Positions 45,617-54,901 are shown, counted from the stretch's first letter. The stretch is DNA of 64,000 nucleotides from CAKMZU01 sp965248335 (GCA_965248335.1 CBDFIY010000003.1:2294001-2358000); one strand, 5' to 3'. Numbers and translations are program-made. The notes: generated by a model not told the origin, from the letters alone.

Positions 45617-47304
45617 GAGGGTAAAAACTCCGCCAAGGTTCGGTAATCGGCTTGTAAGCTGGCTGCAATTTGTCGGCAGCGACCTCGTTTTATGGGGCCC
45701 TGCTCCGTATCAATCACGATCACTTTGCCAAGCAATTGAATATCATCAACGGATTGCTGTGTTCGCCCATCAGTGATCAGATACGTTGTCATCGACAGGC
45801 CTTTTTGTGTCACCCAGTGTTTGAGTTGTTGAGATGCTTGTTCGACTATTTCTCGTAAAGGGGTGCCGCCACCCGCTGCTACGTTATCGAGTATTTGGCT
45901 CAACGCTTTAGGGGTTTTAGAAAGCGGCTGTATGACTTGTATTTCACCATGGCCAAAACTGTAAACACTGAATTTTTCTCGCGCCAAATAGGCTTGCGCT
46001 TGTATGGCTTCAACCAATTTTTTCATTCGGCTAATCTGTTGATCTTTAAGCGTTGATGCAGAAACATCAAGTAATACATAATGCGCGTTATCTGACATAC
46101 TGTGTTGTTTTTTATAAACAAGACTTTCCGCCGTTAAATCACCTTGAGATTGATGAATCGTTTTAAAATAATCGATACGGTTACTGAGGTGGCTTTCTGC
46201 ACTTTTCGTTTTTGTTGAATAACCTTCTGATTTTTGCTTCTCTGCCTTTAATAAGCTTTTGACATCAGCGGTAGCTTGACTGACAGGTAAAGTCGTTAGT
46301 GCGGGCATCTCGCCAAAGTCGCCTTCCGGCTGCTGATCAGTTTTCTGATCTTGCGTTATGCACTCTGGCGGTCGCTTAAATTTCCCCGATGAAGGCGGCT
46401 GCATAGATGGTGGCTCGTGTGGTGGTGACATAGGCGGTGAAGCTTGATCGATCGGTTTCCGCCTGTGGCAAAGCACCAACTCAGAGACTGCTTCAATATC
46501 ATGCTCGGTCACTGTTTGCCTTTGTGCTAAGGCAGCATGTGCCTTTGCAGCACGCGTCAATACAATATCGGCACGCAAGCCTTCAGCGCCCGAAGCCATG
46601 CATTTTTCTGCAATGTTTATTTTTAATGCTTGCGAAATACTGACGCTACGCAACAGCTTTCTTGCCTGCACGATTTCTTGCGTGATTTGTTTCTGTGCTG
46701 ATGTAAAGGCTTTACAAAAATGTTCAGGGTTTTCATCAAACGCTTCGCGCCGATCAACAATTTGAACACGCTCCTCAATCGATATCTCGTGGTTTAACTT
46801 CACCATTAACCCAAATCGATCAAGCAGTTGCGGCCTTAACTCACCTTCATCAGGGTTCATGGTGCCCATCAGTAAAAACTGGCTATCGTGGCTATGGCTC
46901 AACCCATCACGCTCTACACGATTAACGCCACTTGCGGCTACATCTAATAAAAGATCAACCAGATTATCCGCCAGCAAATTGACTTCATCAACGTAGAGCA
47001 CGCCACGGTGCGCTTTTGCCAGCAAGCCGTCTTTAAAAACGAGCGTTTTTTCTTGCAGTACTTGCTCAAGATCAAGCGAGCCTGTCAGCATTTCTTCAGA
47101 GGAGCCTAGCGGCAAATGCACGAATTTTGTTGAGACATCATCCGCAGGGAGCACATCAAAAAAGGCTTTTGCTGTGGTTGATTTTGCCACACCACGAGGG
47201 CCTGAAATCAATACACCATTAATCAGAGGATCGACTGCAGCAAGCATGAGTGCTTGTTTTAAACGTTGCTGGCCGCAAATGGCAGAAAAAGGGAAATTCC
47301 GCAT
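45613..47304 (-). CDS. ChlI/ChlD-type chelatase AAA+ and VWA fusion protein
   Basis: The product is 563 residues from the ATG at 47304 (MRNFPFSAICGQQRLK), the normal family start. An open frame up to a TTG at 47367 adds a non-conserved leader. The AAA+ part has Walker A GPRGVAKSTTAK, Walker B GVLYVDEVNLLADNLVDLLL and the arginine-rich sensor region. A Pro-rich linker (PPMSPPHEPPSMQPPS) leads to a von Willebrand A domain with the MIDAS motif LLDVSASTLK and YLITDGRTQ. Such proteins drive CobN- or ChlH-type metal chelatases. CobN is not in this window, and CbiX is present, so its partner is unclear. It is the first gene after the riboswitch. Confidence 0.87.
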   Translation of the reverse strand: MRNFPFSAICGQQRLKQALMLAAVDPLINGVLISGPRGVAKSTTAKAFFDVLPADDVSTKFVHLPLGSSEEMLTGSLDLEQVLQEKTLVFKDGLLAKAHRGVLYVDEVNLLADNLVDLLLDVAASGVNRVERDGLSHSHDSQFLLMGTMNPDEGELRPQLLDRFGLMVKLNHEISIEERVQIVDRREAFDENPEHFCKAFTSAQKQITQEIVQARKLLRSVSISQALKINIAEKCMASGAEGLRADIVLTRAAKAHAALAQRQTVTEHDIEAVSELVLCHRRKPIDQASPPMSPPHEPPSMQPPSSGKFKRPPECITQDQKTDQQPEGDFGEMPALTTLPVSQATADVKSLLKAEKQKSEGYSTKTKSAESHLSNRIDYFKTIHQSQGDLTAESLVYKKQHSMSDNAHYVLLDVSASTLKDQQISRMKKLVEAIQAQAYLAREKFSVYSFGHGEIQVIQPLSKTPKALSQILDNVAAGGGTPLREIVEQASQQLKHWVTQKGLSMTTYLITDGRTQQSVDDIQLLGKVIVIDTEQGPIKRGRCRQIAASLQADYRTLAEFLPS

Positions 47305-47378
47305 AGCTAGCAACACATGAGCGCATAAAAAAACATGATTTACCTCGATACCCACCGTATCTAACAATAATTGTGATT

Positions 47379-47542
47379 GGCAGGCCGGTATTCGGGCTCA
47401 AAGTGTCAAGATGATGTATTTACCATCCTGCGTATTTTCGCCTTCCCGCTCATTGCAGTGGCCATGAAAATACTCACTTATTACCGATGCGGGGGCAGCG
47501 CAGGCTTTGAAATTCTCACCTGACTTCCCGTTTAACTTATTC
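47379..47542 (-). promoter_or_regulatory. Cobalamin (B12) riboswitch
   Basis: Read on the minus strand, the conserved core is all there in order: CGGGAAGTCAGGTGAGAAT, GCGCTGCCCCCGCATCGGTAA, GGCCACTGC, GAGCGGGAAGGC and the 3' B12-box-like GAGCCCGAATACCGGCCTGCC. It ends about 75 nt before the start of the chelatase ATPase gene, so it should repress the cobalamin operon when adenosylcobalamin is plentiful. The spacer length fits translational or transcriptional control, and I cannot tell which. A separate hairpin (47543-47574) precedes it. Confidence 0.95.
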
Positions 47543-47574
47543 AATACAGCATTTATCGTGTTTATTGCTGTATT
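47543..47574. terminator. Hairpin just upstream of the riboswitch
   Basis: AATACAGCA and TGCTGTATT form a perfect 9-bp stem around a 14-base AT-rich loop. It lies directly 5' of the B12 riboswitch core and has no T-run. It may be a 5' accessory helix of the leader RNA or an unrelated structure. Confidence 0.35.
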
Positions 47575-47677
47575 TAAGCACCTGCTAAATTCAGAGCGCG
47601 AGTGTAAGAGTTTCATACAGGTTTTGCAAATTTGATAACAAATCGACATTTCTTATCATCGCGTAAAAGAGTAGATT

Positions 47678-47808
47678 TATACCCATCGGAATTGGAGATG
47701 CAAGAAGGCAGCAAGCGAGCGAATCCCCATGAGCTTACAGTCATCAGTAAGTGATTGGGGTGAGCGAGCGCGGCCAACGCCCTTGCATCTTCAAGGGTGA
47801 TCGGTATA
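47678..47808. repeat. Palindromic MITE-like element, copy C (full form)
   Basis: The element is 131 bp. It starts TATACCCATCGGAATTGGAG and ends TCAAGGGTGATCGGTATA. It carries the full inner sequence (GCAGCAAGCGAGCGAATC, AAGTGATTGGGGTGAGCG). It stands between the cobalamin leader and the ybaN-like gene, where it could affect the promoter of either. Confidence 0.9.
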
Positions 47809-47900
47809 TGCAAAGAGGCTCAACAATTTAGCTATCTTTTTACTCCTGTTTTCAGGGAACTTATGTTTGACTACTGCCTCCGAGTAGCAAAGGGGTCTTC

Positions 47901-48335
47901 ATGCTTAAATTTACAGGTTATTTTTTTCTTGTTCTTGCCTTTATCGGTATCTTATTACCGTTATTACCAACCACACCTTTTGTGCTCGTTGCAGCGATGT
48001 GCTTTGCAAAAAGCTCACCTGAAATTCATCAAAAACTCTTAGACCACAAAATTTTTGGCCCCATTTTGCATGACTGGGAAGATAACAAGTGCATCGGTTG
48101 CAACATCAAGATTCTCGCTATTTCATCGGTGGTGTTTTTTACAGGAATTTCGGTTATTTTTATGCTAAAAAATGGGTACGTTAAAAGCATAGGCATCTTG
48201 ATGATATTAATCGCCGTCGGTGTGATTTTGAAAATCCCTACCTGCAAAAAGAAACCGAAGGAAAGTTCAGCGCCCGATAAAAAAACACCAAAACCTGCCT
48301 GTTCAACCTTGACCAAAGACAGCCATAAAGTGTAA
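47901..48335 (+). CDS. YbaN/DUF454 family inner-membrane protein
   Basis: The 144-residue product begins LKFTGYFFLVLAFIGILLPLLPTTPFVLVAAMCFAKSS-like sequence, the family signature (GxxxPLLPTTPF, then A-CFAKSSPE). Membrane segments are near residues 5-35, 72-90 and 95-112, followed by a charged Lys/Pro-rich tail. A good ribosome site (AAGGGG) precedes the ATG at 47901. The function of the family is unknown. It ends 5 bp before the convergent alginate lyase gene. Confidence 0.9.
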   Translation: MLKFTGYFFLVLAFIGILLPLLPTTPFVLVAAMCFAKSSPEIHQKLLDHKIFGPILHDWEDNKCIGCNIKILAISSVVFFTGISVIFMLKNGYVKSIGILMILIAVGVILKIPTCKKKPKESSAPDKKTPKPACSTLTKDSHKV

Positions 48336-48340
48336 ATATT

Positions 48341-49531
48341 TTAGGGAGATGTAAGGTCGTTAGCTGGCATCATCATCAGACTCATCTTATCTACTGGATA
48401 AAATGCCGTAATATCACCACCCACCAAAGGGTAGACCGTCAGCCATTCTGAATTTTCTTGTATCGCTAATTTTAGAGCATCTTCTTTATCCTTTACCAAA
48501 GCCACATACGGAAACACCCATGTCCACCGCTTAGGCTCAATGGCTTGCTGATCCTTGCCGATGATATGTACCACAGAGGATTCTGATTGCACGCCATCAA
48601 AAGCAAACCGTGCCAAGGGTTTCAGCGCTTCTATGCCATGTGGTTTGTCGCCGTTTTTGGAGAAAAGATCGGCAAGATACAATAACGGGACTAATGCAAA
48701 ATGCGTGTATTCAACAGCCAGCTTGCCACGCTTCACTTCGTTGGGTAAATAGCCATAATCACCCGCTTTATCCAAGGTGATTTGCTGTAAGGCAACGTCA
48801 AAAACTTTATCAGCGTAGGATAAATAATGTGGCTTATTCAATAAAATAGCGACACAAGCAACAGCCCAAGCAGCCCAATAATCGTGATTATTGATGGCGT
48901 GTGGCTTGGCAAATAAGCGATACGCATAATCTTTCTGTACTTCAACCGCTAACCTGTTGAGCCATTGCTTAACATTCTCAGGTAACACGAATTTTTTATA
49001 AGCGGCCTTTGTTTTGAGTAAGTTCGAAGCAATAGCGGATAAAAACCATTTTCGCGTGCCACGCCCAGAATCACTGGCGATAACATTGAGCAAGGCACCC
49101 TCCTCAGCCCACGCAGATAGCGTATCAAATAGACAATTTAAGTGGATTAAACGTTCAGTTTGATTCTCCGCATAAACGGCTCCATCACTTAACGCAGAGA
49201 CCTGATGAAAGAAATCAAGAATTTGATTTTTTATGGTGGTGGTTTCTGCGCCCAGATCTTTTTTTAAGGTGGATTTTGTCTTTTCCGTTTGAACATACTT
49301 ACTTTCAAAATCAAGATCTTCGGGTATTGGGTAGCTCTGAAGGCTTTGACAAACAAAAGGCGCATTTGCAGCCAACACAAAATCTTTATATGAATCAAGG
49401 CCGTAGATATAAGGGTTAATCAAACTCGCCTTGGGTGCACGTTTTTCTCCCGACACAAAGCCAACTGTGGAGACGAGTATAAAAAAAATAAGGCATTTCA
49501 GCATGATAACCAGCGTGGGCATAGGCGCCAT
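48341..49531 (-). CDS. algL: Alginate lyase, polysaccharide lyase family 5
   Basis: The product is up to 396 residues. A better signal peptide begins at the ATG at 49504 (MLKCLIFFILVSTVGFVSG). The mature part has PL5 features: ANAPFVCQSLQSYPIP, SDSGRGTRKWFLSAIASNLL, the catalytic-type NNHDYWAAWAVACVAILLN (Asn-His and Tyr), and EYTHFALVPLLYLADLF. It would cleave mannuronan by beta-elimination in the periplasm or outside. In alginate producers AlgL sits in the alg operon. Here no other alg gene is nearby, so use in feeding or in matrix release is possible. The gene name is by family only. Confidence 0.85.
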   Translation of the reverse strand: MAPMPTLVIMLKCLIFFILVSTVGFVSGEKRAPKASLINPYIYGLDSYKDFVLAANAPFVCQSLQSYPIPEDLDFESKYVQTEKTKSTLKKDLGAETTTIKNQILDFFHQVSALSDGAVYAENQTERLIHLNCLFDTLSAWAEEGALLNVIASDSGRGTRKWFLSAIASNLLKTKAAYKKFVLPENVKQWLNRLAVEVQKDYAYRLFAKPHAINNHDYWAAWAVACVAILLNKPHYLSYADKVFDVALQQITLDKAGDYGYLPNEVKRGKLAVEYTHFALVPLLYLADLFSKNGDKPHGIEALKPLARFAFDGVQSESSVVHIIGKDQQAIEPKRWTWVFPYVALVKDKEDALKLAIQENSEWLTVYPLVGGDITAFYPVDKMSLMMMPANDLTSP

Positions 49532-49637
49532 AAAATAGTCGATTATTTAACTTCGATTATTTAACTATAGTCATACCCACCCACAATGATAAATCGCATA
49601 GCGAGTTTTTCAGTCTTCCGCGATTAGCGGCCTGAGG

Positions 49638-50441
49638 TTAAATTGAAATGTTCGTATCCTGCAAGAGAAATCTTTCTACCAATTTATTAAAAATTTGTGG
49701 TTTTTCTGCATGTAGCCAATGGCCTGCACCCTGAATTTCTTTTAATGCAACATGCGGGTAAAACTGTAAAATCTGATCACGCATATTGCGAGTAACGTAA
49801 TCGGATAACTCACCTCGAATAAAAAGCACACCGTCTTTCTTTTGATGCTGTAATTTAGGTGCCGCACAAATACCCAAATACCCTTCTGCAATTTCACTCA
49901 ATCCAAACCGCCAACGCCAGCAGCCTTGCTCATCGCGAAACATATTTTTCATAAAAAATTGGCGCAGGCTTTTTTCCGATACTTTTTCAGCCAAGATGGC
50001 TTCAACGTCACGCCGCTGATGCAAGTCTTTTGAAGCAACAACGGCCATTTGATCAAAAATATCGACATGTTTAGGTGGGTAAGCAACAGGTGCAATATCT
50101 GCAACGATCAGCTTTTTGATACGCGAGGGAATTAAATCAGCCACTTGCATCGCAACTTTACCGCCCATACTGTGTCCTAGTATCGAGAACTGCGCTATTG
50201 CCAAATGATCAGCGAGAACAATGACATCCTGTGCCATTGAGCAATAATCCATCGCCTTTCGGTGCGCCGAATGACCGTGGTTAATTAAATCAGGGACGAC
50301 AACAAAATATTGCGCGCTTAAACATTTTGCCAATGAAGTTAGGTTATCGGCCATACCAAAAAGCCCGTGTAATAAAAAAACAGGCTGTTGGTCGTGCTCG
50401 CCAAAAGTGTTGTGATTCAGGATCATAAATGCGCTGCACAT
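49638..50441 (-). CDS. Alpha/beta hydrolase, YbfF-like esterase
   Basis: The product is up to 267 residues. The ATG at 50426 (MILNHNTFGEHD) fits homologues better. It has the oxyanion block VFLLHGLFGMADNLTSLAK, the nucleophile motif FSILGHSMGGKVAMQVA, the acid region FIRGELSDYV and the His in IQGAGHWLHAEKP. These match acyl-CoA thioesterase/esterase YbfF. No signal peptide is seen, so it is cytoplasmic. The true substrate cannot be read from the sequence. It is divergent from the TPR gene at 50502. Confidence 0.88.
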   Translation of the reverse strand: MCSAFMILNHNTFGEHDQQPVFLLHGLFGMADNLTSLAKCLSAQYFVVVPDLINHGHSAHRKAMDYCSMAQDVIVLADHLAIAQFSILGHSMGGKVAMQVADLIPSRIKKLIVADIAPVAYPPKHVDIFDQMAVVASKDLHQRRDVEAILAEKVSEKSLRQFFMKNMFRDEQGCWRWRFGLSEIAEGYLGICAAPKLQHQKKDGVLFIRGELSDYVTRNMRDQILQFYPHVALKEIQGAGHWLHAEKPQIFNKLVERFLLQDTNISI

Positions 50442-50501
50442 GAAAAATTTAATTAGATAGCCTGCAATTATACGGTGTATTAACGAAGTGAGGTACAGAT
50501 T

Positions 50502-51407
50502 TTGTTACGATTAATGACAGCGAAACTCGCTATATTCGGGGCGCTTAGTTTCTTCTATGCACTATCAACACTCGCTCATGATGTGTCTTTTTTAGAAAGC
50601 TTTAAGGCATCAAACCACAAAACACCCAATGACATTATCGCAGAAGGCATCGTAGCCTTACAAAACCAAGCACTTTCTTTCGATGAGCAATCCCAAATAC
50701 ATAAAATATTGGCTAGCCAATATTTTTTCATTGGCGAATTTCATCAGGTAAAAATTCACACTGACCAACTTAAAAAAATCGGACTAACAAACAAAGACAA
50801 CGACATACTCATCAAAGCTTATTACCTTGAATCTGCTTTTTATCGCTCACAAAAGCAGTATAAAAAGGCTATGCAATCCATTGTTGATGCCGAAAAGCTG
50901 ATCAAGAAAAATACATCGAATTATTTAAAGAATAAAGTTTACTACAATGCAGGGGCTGCACTGATGGATAACCCACAAGGTGATCATGCACTTGCCCGTA
51001 AATACTACCGAAAAATCCTAGATCACCCAGAGCCATCGTCTGAGATAAACCAACGTGCACGCATTCGCCTCGCAAAGATATATATAGACGCCAATACGCC
51101 GAAAGAAGCAGCTGCATTACTCGCACCTTTAGAAAAACTTGAGCTAAAACCCAGAATACGCATCCACTACCTACAGGCCTTAGCACAAGTGCAAGCAAAA
51201 CAAGGGAAGGCAAACCCTAGTTTAAAATCACTTGATAGCGCACTTAAGATAGCCAAACTTTACAACCTTAAAACAGACATCGAAAGGCTGAATAATTACC
51301 GCAAAAGAATAGATGCACAGATAAAGCAACAAACACAGCCAGTAAAGTCCACAAAAACCGTACAACCTATGAATCCAACATTGACTTCAAACACTAAATT
51401 ACCATAA
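50502..51407 (+). CDS. Secreted or periplasmic TPR-like protein
   Basis: The 301-residue product begins with a signal peptide-like segment (AKLAIFGALSFFYALSTLAHD). It continues with helical TPR-like units, such as LIKAYYLESAFYRSQKQYKK, YYNAGAALMDNPQGDHALAR and RARIRLAKIYIDANTPKEAA. The start is TTG at 50502 with GAGG about nine bases upstream. An ATG four codons later is the alternative. The tail is Thr/Pro/Gln-rich. TPR proteins bind partners, but none is evident here. The SDR gene follows after 32 bp and may be co-transcribed. Confidence 0.75.
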   Translation: MLRLMTAKLAIFGALSFFYALSTLAHDVSFLESFKASNHKTPNDIIAEGIVALQNQALSFDEQSQIHKILASQYFFIGEFHQVKIHTDQLKKIGLTNKDNDILIKAYYLESAFYRSQKQYKKAMQSIVDAEKLIKKNTSNYLKNKVYYNAGAALMDNPQGDHALARKYYRKILDHPEPSSEINQRARIRLAKIYIDANTPKEAAALLAPLEKLELKPRIRIHYLQALAQVQAKQGKANPSLKSLDSALKIAKLYNLKTDIERLNNYRKRIDAQIKQQTQPVKSTKTVQPMNPTLTSNTKLP

Positions 51408-51439
51408 TAAGTAACGGTCAAAATAAGAATAATTCAATA

Positions 51440-52213
51440 ATGAACACATCGCATAAAACTGTTTTAATCACTGGTGCAGCCAGCGGCATAGGCCGCTTGT
51501 ATGCAGAAAAATATAGCGCTCAAGGCACAAAAGTGGCTGCCTTTGACATCAATGCGGAAGGCTTAGCATCTTTAACGAAAGACAATAGCTATATCTCTAC
51601 ATACACTGTCGATATGACCGATACCGAGGCTGTAAATCAAGCTGTGAAGCAAGCTATTGCTGACTTTATCGCCTTTGATCGCGTAATCAATGCTGCGGCT
51701 ATTATGCCTTGCGGAACACTCATGAATCACCCAGCTGAGAGTATTCTTAATGTCATGAATATCAATTACGGCGGCTTAGTGAACCTCACAAAGGCTGTCA
51801 TGCCCCAGCTTCTTACACAAGATAGAGCCGAATTTATTATCTTCTCATCGATGCTTGGCATCATGCCAACGCTAAAAACAGGCGCTTATAGTGCCAGTAA
51901 ATTTGCTACCTCGGTTTTTACAGAGATCCTTGCAGAAGAGCATCGTGACTCAAATATCCAGTTTGCGTGTATTTGCCCACCTGCCGTTAAGACCCCCCTT
52001 CTTGATCAGGTACGAGCAACGGAATGGCCAAAAATTATGGACGATACGCCTCCGATCACACCAGAGGAAGTCATTGAAGCCATTGAAAAAGGGATGAAAA
52101 AGAAAACCTTTTGGATTTTCCCAGGAAAGGGTACAAAAATAGGTGCTATTATGCGACGTCTATTTCCTCAATCCGTCTGGAAGCACATTCAAAAAGTTGA
52201 AAGCAAAGCGTAG
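51440..52213 (+). CDS. Short-chain dehydrogenase/reductase
   Basis: The 257-residue product has the classical SDR pattern: cofactor motif TGAASGIGRLYA (TGxxxGxG), the NAA block VINAAAIMP, catalytic Ser in FIIFSSMLGIMP and YxxxK in GAYSASKFATSV. It is soluble and uses NAD(H) or NADP(H), with an unknown substrate. It may follow the TPR gene in one transcript. A strong hairpin lies just after the stop. Confidence 0.9.
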   Translation: MNTSHKTVLITGAASGIGRLYAEKYSAQGTKVAAFDINAEGLASLTKDNSYISTYTVDMTDTEAVNQAVKQAIADFIAFDRVINAAAIMPCGTLMNHPAESILNVMNINYGGLVNLTKAVMPQLLTQDRAEFIIFSSMLGIMPTLKTGAYSASKFATSVFTEILAEEHRDSNIQFACICPPAVKTPLLDQVRATEWPKIMDDTPPITPEEVIEAIEKGMKKKTFWIFPGKGTKIGAIMRRLFPQSVWKHIQKVESKA

Positions 52214-52215
52214 TT

Positions 52216-52243
52216 AAGCAGGCAGGTAAAAACCTACCTGCTT
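52216..52243. terminator. Likely bidirectional terminator hairpin
   Basis: AAGCAGGCAGGT and ACCTACCTGCTT form a 12-bp stem with one mismatch around a short A-rich loop. It lies between the convergent SDR and 52251-52703 genes. The T-run after the stem is poor on both strands, so termination is inferred from position. Confidence 0.6.
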
Positions 52244-52250
52244 CATACTG

Positions 52251-52703
52251 TTACTTATTCAAGACGTACCGCTTAGACTTCATGAACATATCGTTAAGCT
52301 CCGATGTCGGCTCGATATTGGTTTTATCCAATATATATTGCACAGCCATATCATAGGCTTCTGCAAATGTACGGCAGTTCATGCTGATTTCTTTTGCTGG
52401 CATACCCGGAGGCCTTGCAATCAGTAACTCTGACGCATTACGCCCATCTCGCACACGCTTCGCACGCCGAATCCCACGAACCTTACCCGCATCATCAAAG
52501 AGCTTATTGACAGGTAATTCCTTACGAAGTCTCATTGCCTGCACTTGCTGATCGAGTTTCGCATCGACTTCAGAAGCCAATTTTTTTGCATTCTTTCGCC
52601 CTACTGAGAATGAAAAATAATATTGGTACTCCTTACCGTCAATTTTACGGTAAACACGATAACAGGTTGGATTTTCCCTATTAGGATGTAAATGTATTGA
52701 CAT
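52251..52703 (-). CDS. Hypothetical protein, basic, possibly DNA-binding
   Basis: I do not recognise a named family. The product is 150 residues from the ATG at 52703 (MSIHLHPNRENPTC). A longer frame reaches 52715. The first half (CYRVYRKIDGKEYQYYFSFS, then GRKNAKKLASEVDAKL) resembles the short three-strand and helix units of AP2 or integrase arm-binding domains. The middle is very basic (RGIRRAKRVRDGRNASELLI). The C-terminus is helical. Binding to nucleic acid is a guess from charge and fold-like pattern. Confidence 0.55.
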   Translation of the reverse strand: MSIHLHPNRENPTCYRVYRKIDGKEYQYYFSFSVGRKNAKKLASEVDAKLDQQVQAMRLRKELPVNKLFDDAGKVRGIRRAKRVRDGRNASELLIARPPGMPAKEISMNCRTFAEAYDMAVQYILDKTNIEPTSELNDMFMKSKRYVLNK

Positions 52704-53297
52704 AAAATGCCCCATATATTGAATAATGCTTGCTTACAAGTAAACGGGCACACTGGATTATCGCCCTATAGGTAATTGTTTTTTGATCATAAAGCTGGGC
52801 TTGTTTTGAAAATGCATTGCCTTAAGATAAGACAACACAATTTTCAGAAAATTCATGAAAATTGCTTACCTTATAAATATTTACATGGAATAGCTTCATA
52901 TAAACTTCACATCATAAAAATCACAGGCTTTGCAAGCTAACTACCCCGATTATCCTGCCACCCACTATGCGTACAAGGTAACGACGCGATACGTAAAGCT
53001 TTATACTCAACGCTGTAAAATAGGGAGGTCAGTTCAGATGATCGATCAAAGTAATGAGGTGTCACAAAAATGCAGTGTGTCTTAATTTTTACGACTAAAT
53101 AGCTTTCGACAATAACTCGATTGATCGTGATTCAAGCTGCGAACAAGCACAGGAAAACAAGCAAGCACTTACGAGCGAACACATTTGCCAACATTCGCTG
53201 GAAACGTAAGTACAGGGTAGGCAGTTAGACATGTTAACGTTTTACAAAGCGTAAACCGTTATTAGCCTTTAAAACTAGGTAGGGAAGAAGGATGGAG
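52704..53297. other. Long intergenic region without a supported gene
   Basis: About 590 bp separate the basic hypothetical gene from the acyl-CoA ligase terminator. A 15-codon frame at 53038 follows a GGGAGG-type site, but nothing supports it. A short inverted repeat (GTTTTAC, GTAAAC) sits at about 53242-53259. I see no tRNA or recognisable small RNA. Confidence 0.4.
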
Positions 53298-53319
53298 AAA
53301 AAACAGTGCAGCAGCACTG
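53298..53319 (-). terminator. Rho-independent terminator of the acyl-CoA ligase gene
   Basis: On the minus strand CAGTGC-TGCT-GCACTG forms a 6-bp stem followed at once by TTTTTT. It lies 8 bp after the stop codon of the acyl-CoA ligase gene, as expected for an intrinsic terminator. Confidence 0.85.
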
Positions 53320-53326
53320 CTTTAAT

Positions 53327-54901
53327 TTAGTTTCTCAGTGCAGTTTTTACTATTTTACCGGATGCATTCATCGGCATCTCATCCAAAAAAACAACACTGC
53401 GTGGTACTTTATAGTTGGCTATATTCTTCTTGGCGAAAGCAATCACGGCTTCTTCCGTTAACGACGAATCTGTTTTTTTCACCACGAACGCTTTACCGAC
53501 CTCACCCATACGCTCATCCGGCACACCAATAACAGCCAGCTGAATAACGCCATCGATTTCTGATAAAACACTTTCTATTTCGGCGGGGTAGACATTAAAG
53601 CCGCCTGAAATGTACATATCCTTCATGCGATCGGTGATATTAATATAGCCCTCGGCATCCATGGTGCCCACATCGCCTGTTTTTAGCCAACCATCGTCTG
53701 TCATCGTTTCTTTGGTGGCGTCTTCATTCTCAAAATAACCTTGCATAATATTATAACCACGCACCCAAATCTCACCCGCCTCACCACGCGGCACTTCATT
53801 GCCAGTATTATTCACACACTTCACCTCAATGCCATCCATCGCACGGCCTGAAGAGCCTGAAATAACTTCTGCTTTATCATCTGGGCGGCAAATAGAAACA
53901 AACCCGCAGGTTTCTGTTAAGCCATAAGCAGTTACCACGGATTCAAAGTTTAATTCTTCACGCATACGATTAACTAACGAGACAGGTACAGGTGCAGCAC
54001 CCGTAACAGCTAAACGTAAACTTGATAAGTCATATTTGTTACGATCAGGGTGTGCAAGGATAGATTGATAAATGGTCGGAGGCCCTGGCAACATAGAAAT
54101 TTTATCTTCCTGAATTTGCTCAAGTACAGCATCCAAGTTGAACGTCAGCACGGGAAAGATAGTTGCACCTTTAATCAGCGCAGCCAACCAACCGGCCTTG
54201 TAACCAAAGCTGTGAAAAAATGGATTGATGATCAGGTAGTTATCTTTATCATTCAATCCGTTGATATCCGCCCAGCAAGTAATCGTACGAATATTCTGTG
54301 CATGCCCACACATCACGCCTTTAGGTTTACCTGTAGTGCCCGAAGTAAAGAGCATATCCATCGTATCTTCTGGCTTTACAGCGTTTACTTTTTTATCCAG
54401 TTCGGTGTCAGATACGCTATCACCTAAAGCTAAAAAAGCTTGCCAAGGCATGATGCCATCTAACTCACCTTTAAAGGATATTTTATGTGTAACCTGTGGT
54501 AAATCTTGATCAGCTAACATATCGAAGTAGCGGATACGGGTGGTAGGCCCACAATCAAAATCTGCCAATGAGAGAACGGCCTTGGACTGGCTACGGTTAA
54601 TAATATCAGCAGCTTCAGTGCCTTTCATACGTGTATTTAATGGCACTAACACGCCACCAACAGATTCCACACCTAACGCTGCCACAATCCACTCGCTGAT
54701 ATTCGGTGCCCACACCGCAACACGGTCACCTTTTTTTATGCCAATTGCCAAGAAGGCTTTACTCGCTTGATTCACTTGCTGATATAGGTTCGAGAAAGAA
54801 GTTTCTATGCCATTTTCTTTAATCGCAACTTTATCGGCATATTGGCTTACAAGCGACTGAAGAAGAACGGGTATAGAGGTACGCTCAGCTTGTGTTGTCA
54901 T
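53327..54901 (-). CDS. AMP-forming acyl-CoA ligase (FadD3-like)
   Basis: The 524-residue product has the adenylate-forming motifs MLFTSGTTGKPKGVMCGH (A3), VVTAYGLTETCGF (A5), DDGWLKTGDVGTMDAEGYIN (A7), RMKDMYISGGFNVYPAEIES (A8) and the C-terminal Lys in MPMNASGKIVKTALR (A10). It activates a fatty, dicarboxylic or ring-derived acid to its CoA ester through an acyl-AMP. Resemblance is closest to FadD3-type ligases, but the substrate is open. An AGGA site precedes the ATG, and a terminator follows the gene. Confidence 0.9.
   Translation of the reverse strand: MTTQAERTSIPVLLQSLVSQYADKVAIKENGIETSFSNLYQQVNQASKAFLAIGIKKGDRVAVWAPNISEWIVAALGVESVGGVLVPLNTRMKGTEAADIINRSQSKAVLSLADFDCGPTTRIRYFDMLADQDLPQVTHKISFKGELDGIMPWQAFLALGDSVSDTELDKKVNAVKPEDTMDMLFTSGTTGKPKGVMCGHAQNIRTITCWADINGLNDKDNYLIINPFFHSFGYKAGWLAALIKGATIFPVLTFNLDAVLEQIQEDKISMLPGPPTIYQSILAHPDRNKYDLSSLRLAVTGAAPVPVSLVNRMREELNFESVVTAYGLTETCGFVSICRPDDKAEVISGSSGRAMDGIEVKCVNNTGNEVPRGEAGEIWVRGYNIMQGYFENEDATKETMTDDGWLKTGDVGTMDAEGYINITDRMKDMYISGGFNVYPAEIESVLSEIDGVIQLAVIGVPDERMGEVGKAFVVKKTDSSLTEEAVIAFAKKNIANYKVPRSVVFLDEMPMNASGKIVKTALRN

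Noticed and set aside
47398..47649. 83-residue frame upstream of the cobalamin operon
   Set aside because: It lies inside the B12 riboswitch, whose conserved RNA blocks explain the sequence.
47613..47813. Small frames reading GFARLLPSCISNSDG (also at 60541-60759)
   Set aside because: They are translations of the palindromic elements and change with each copy, so they are not genes.
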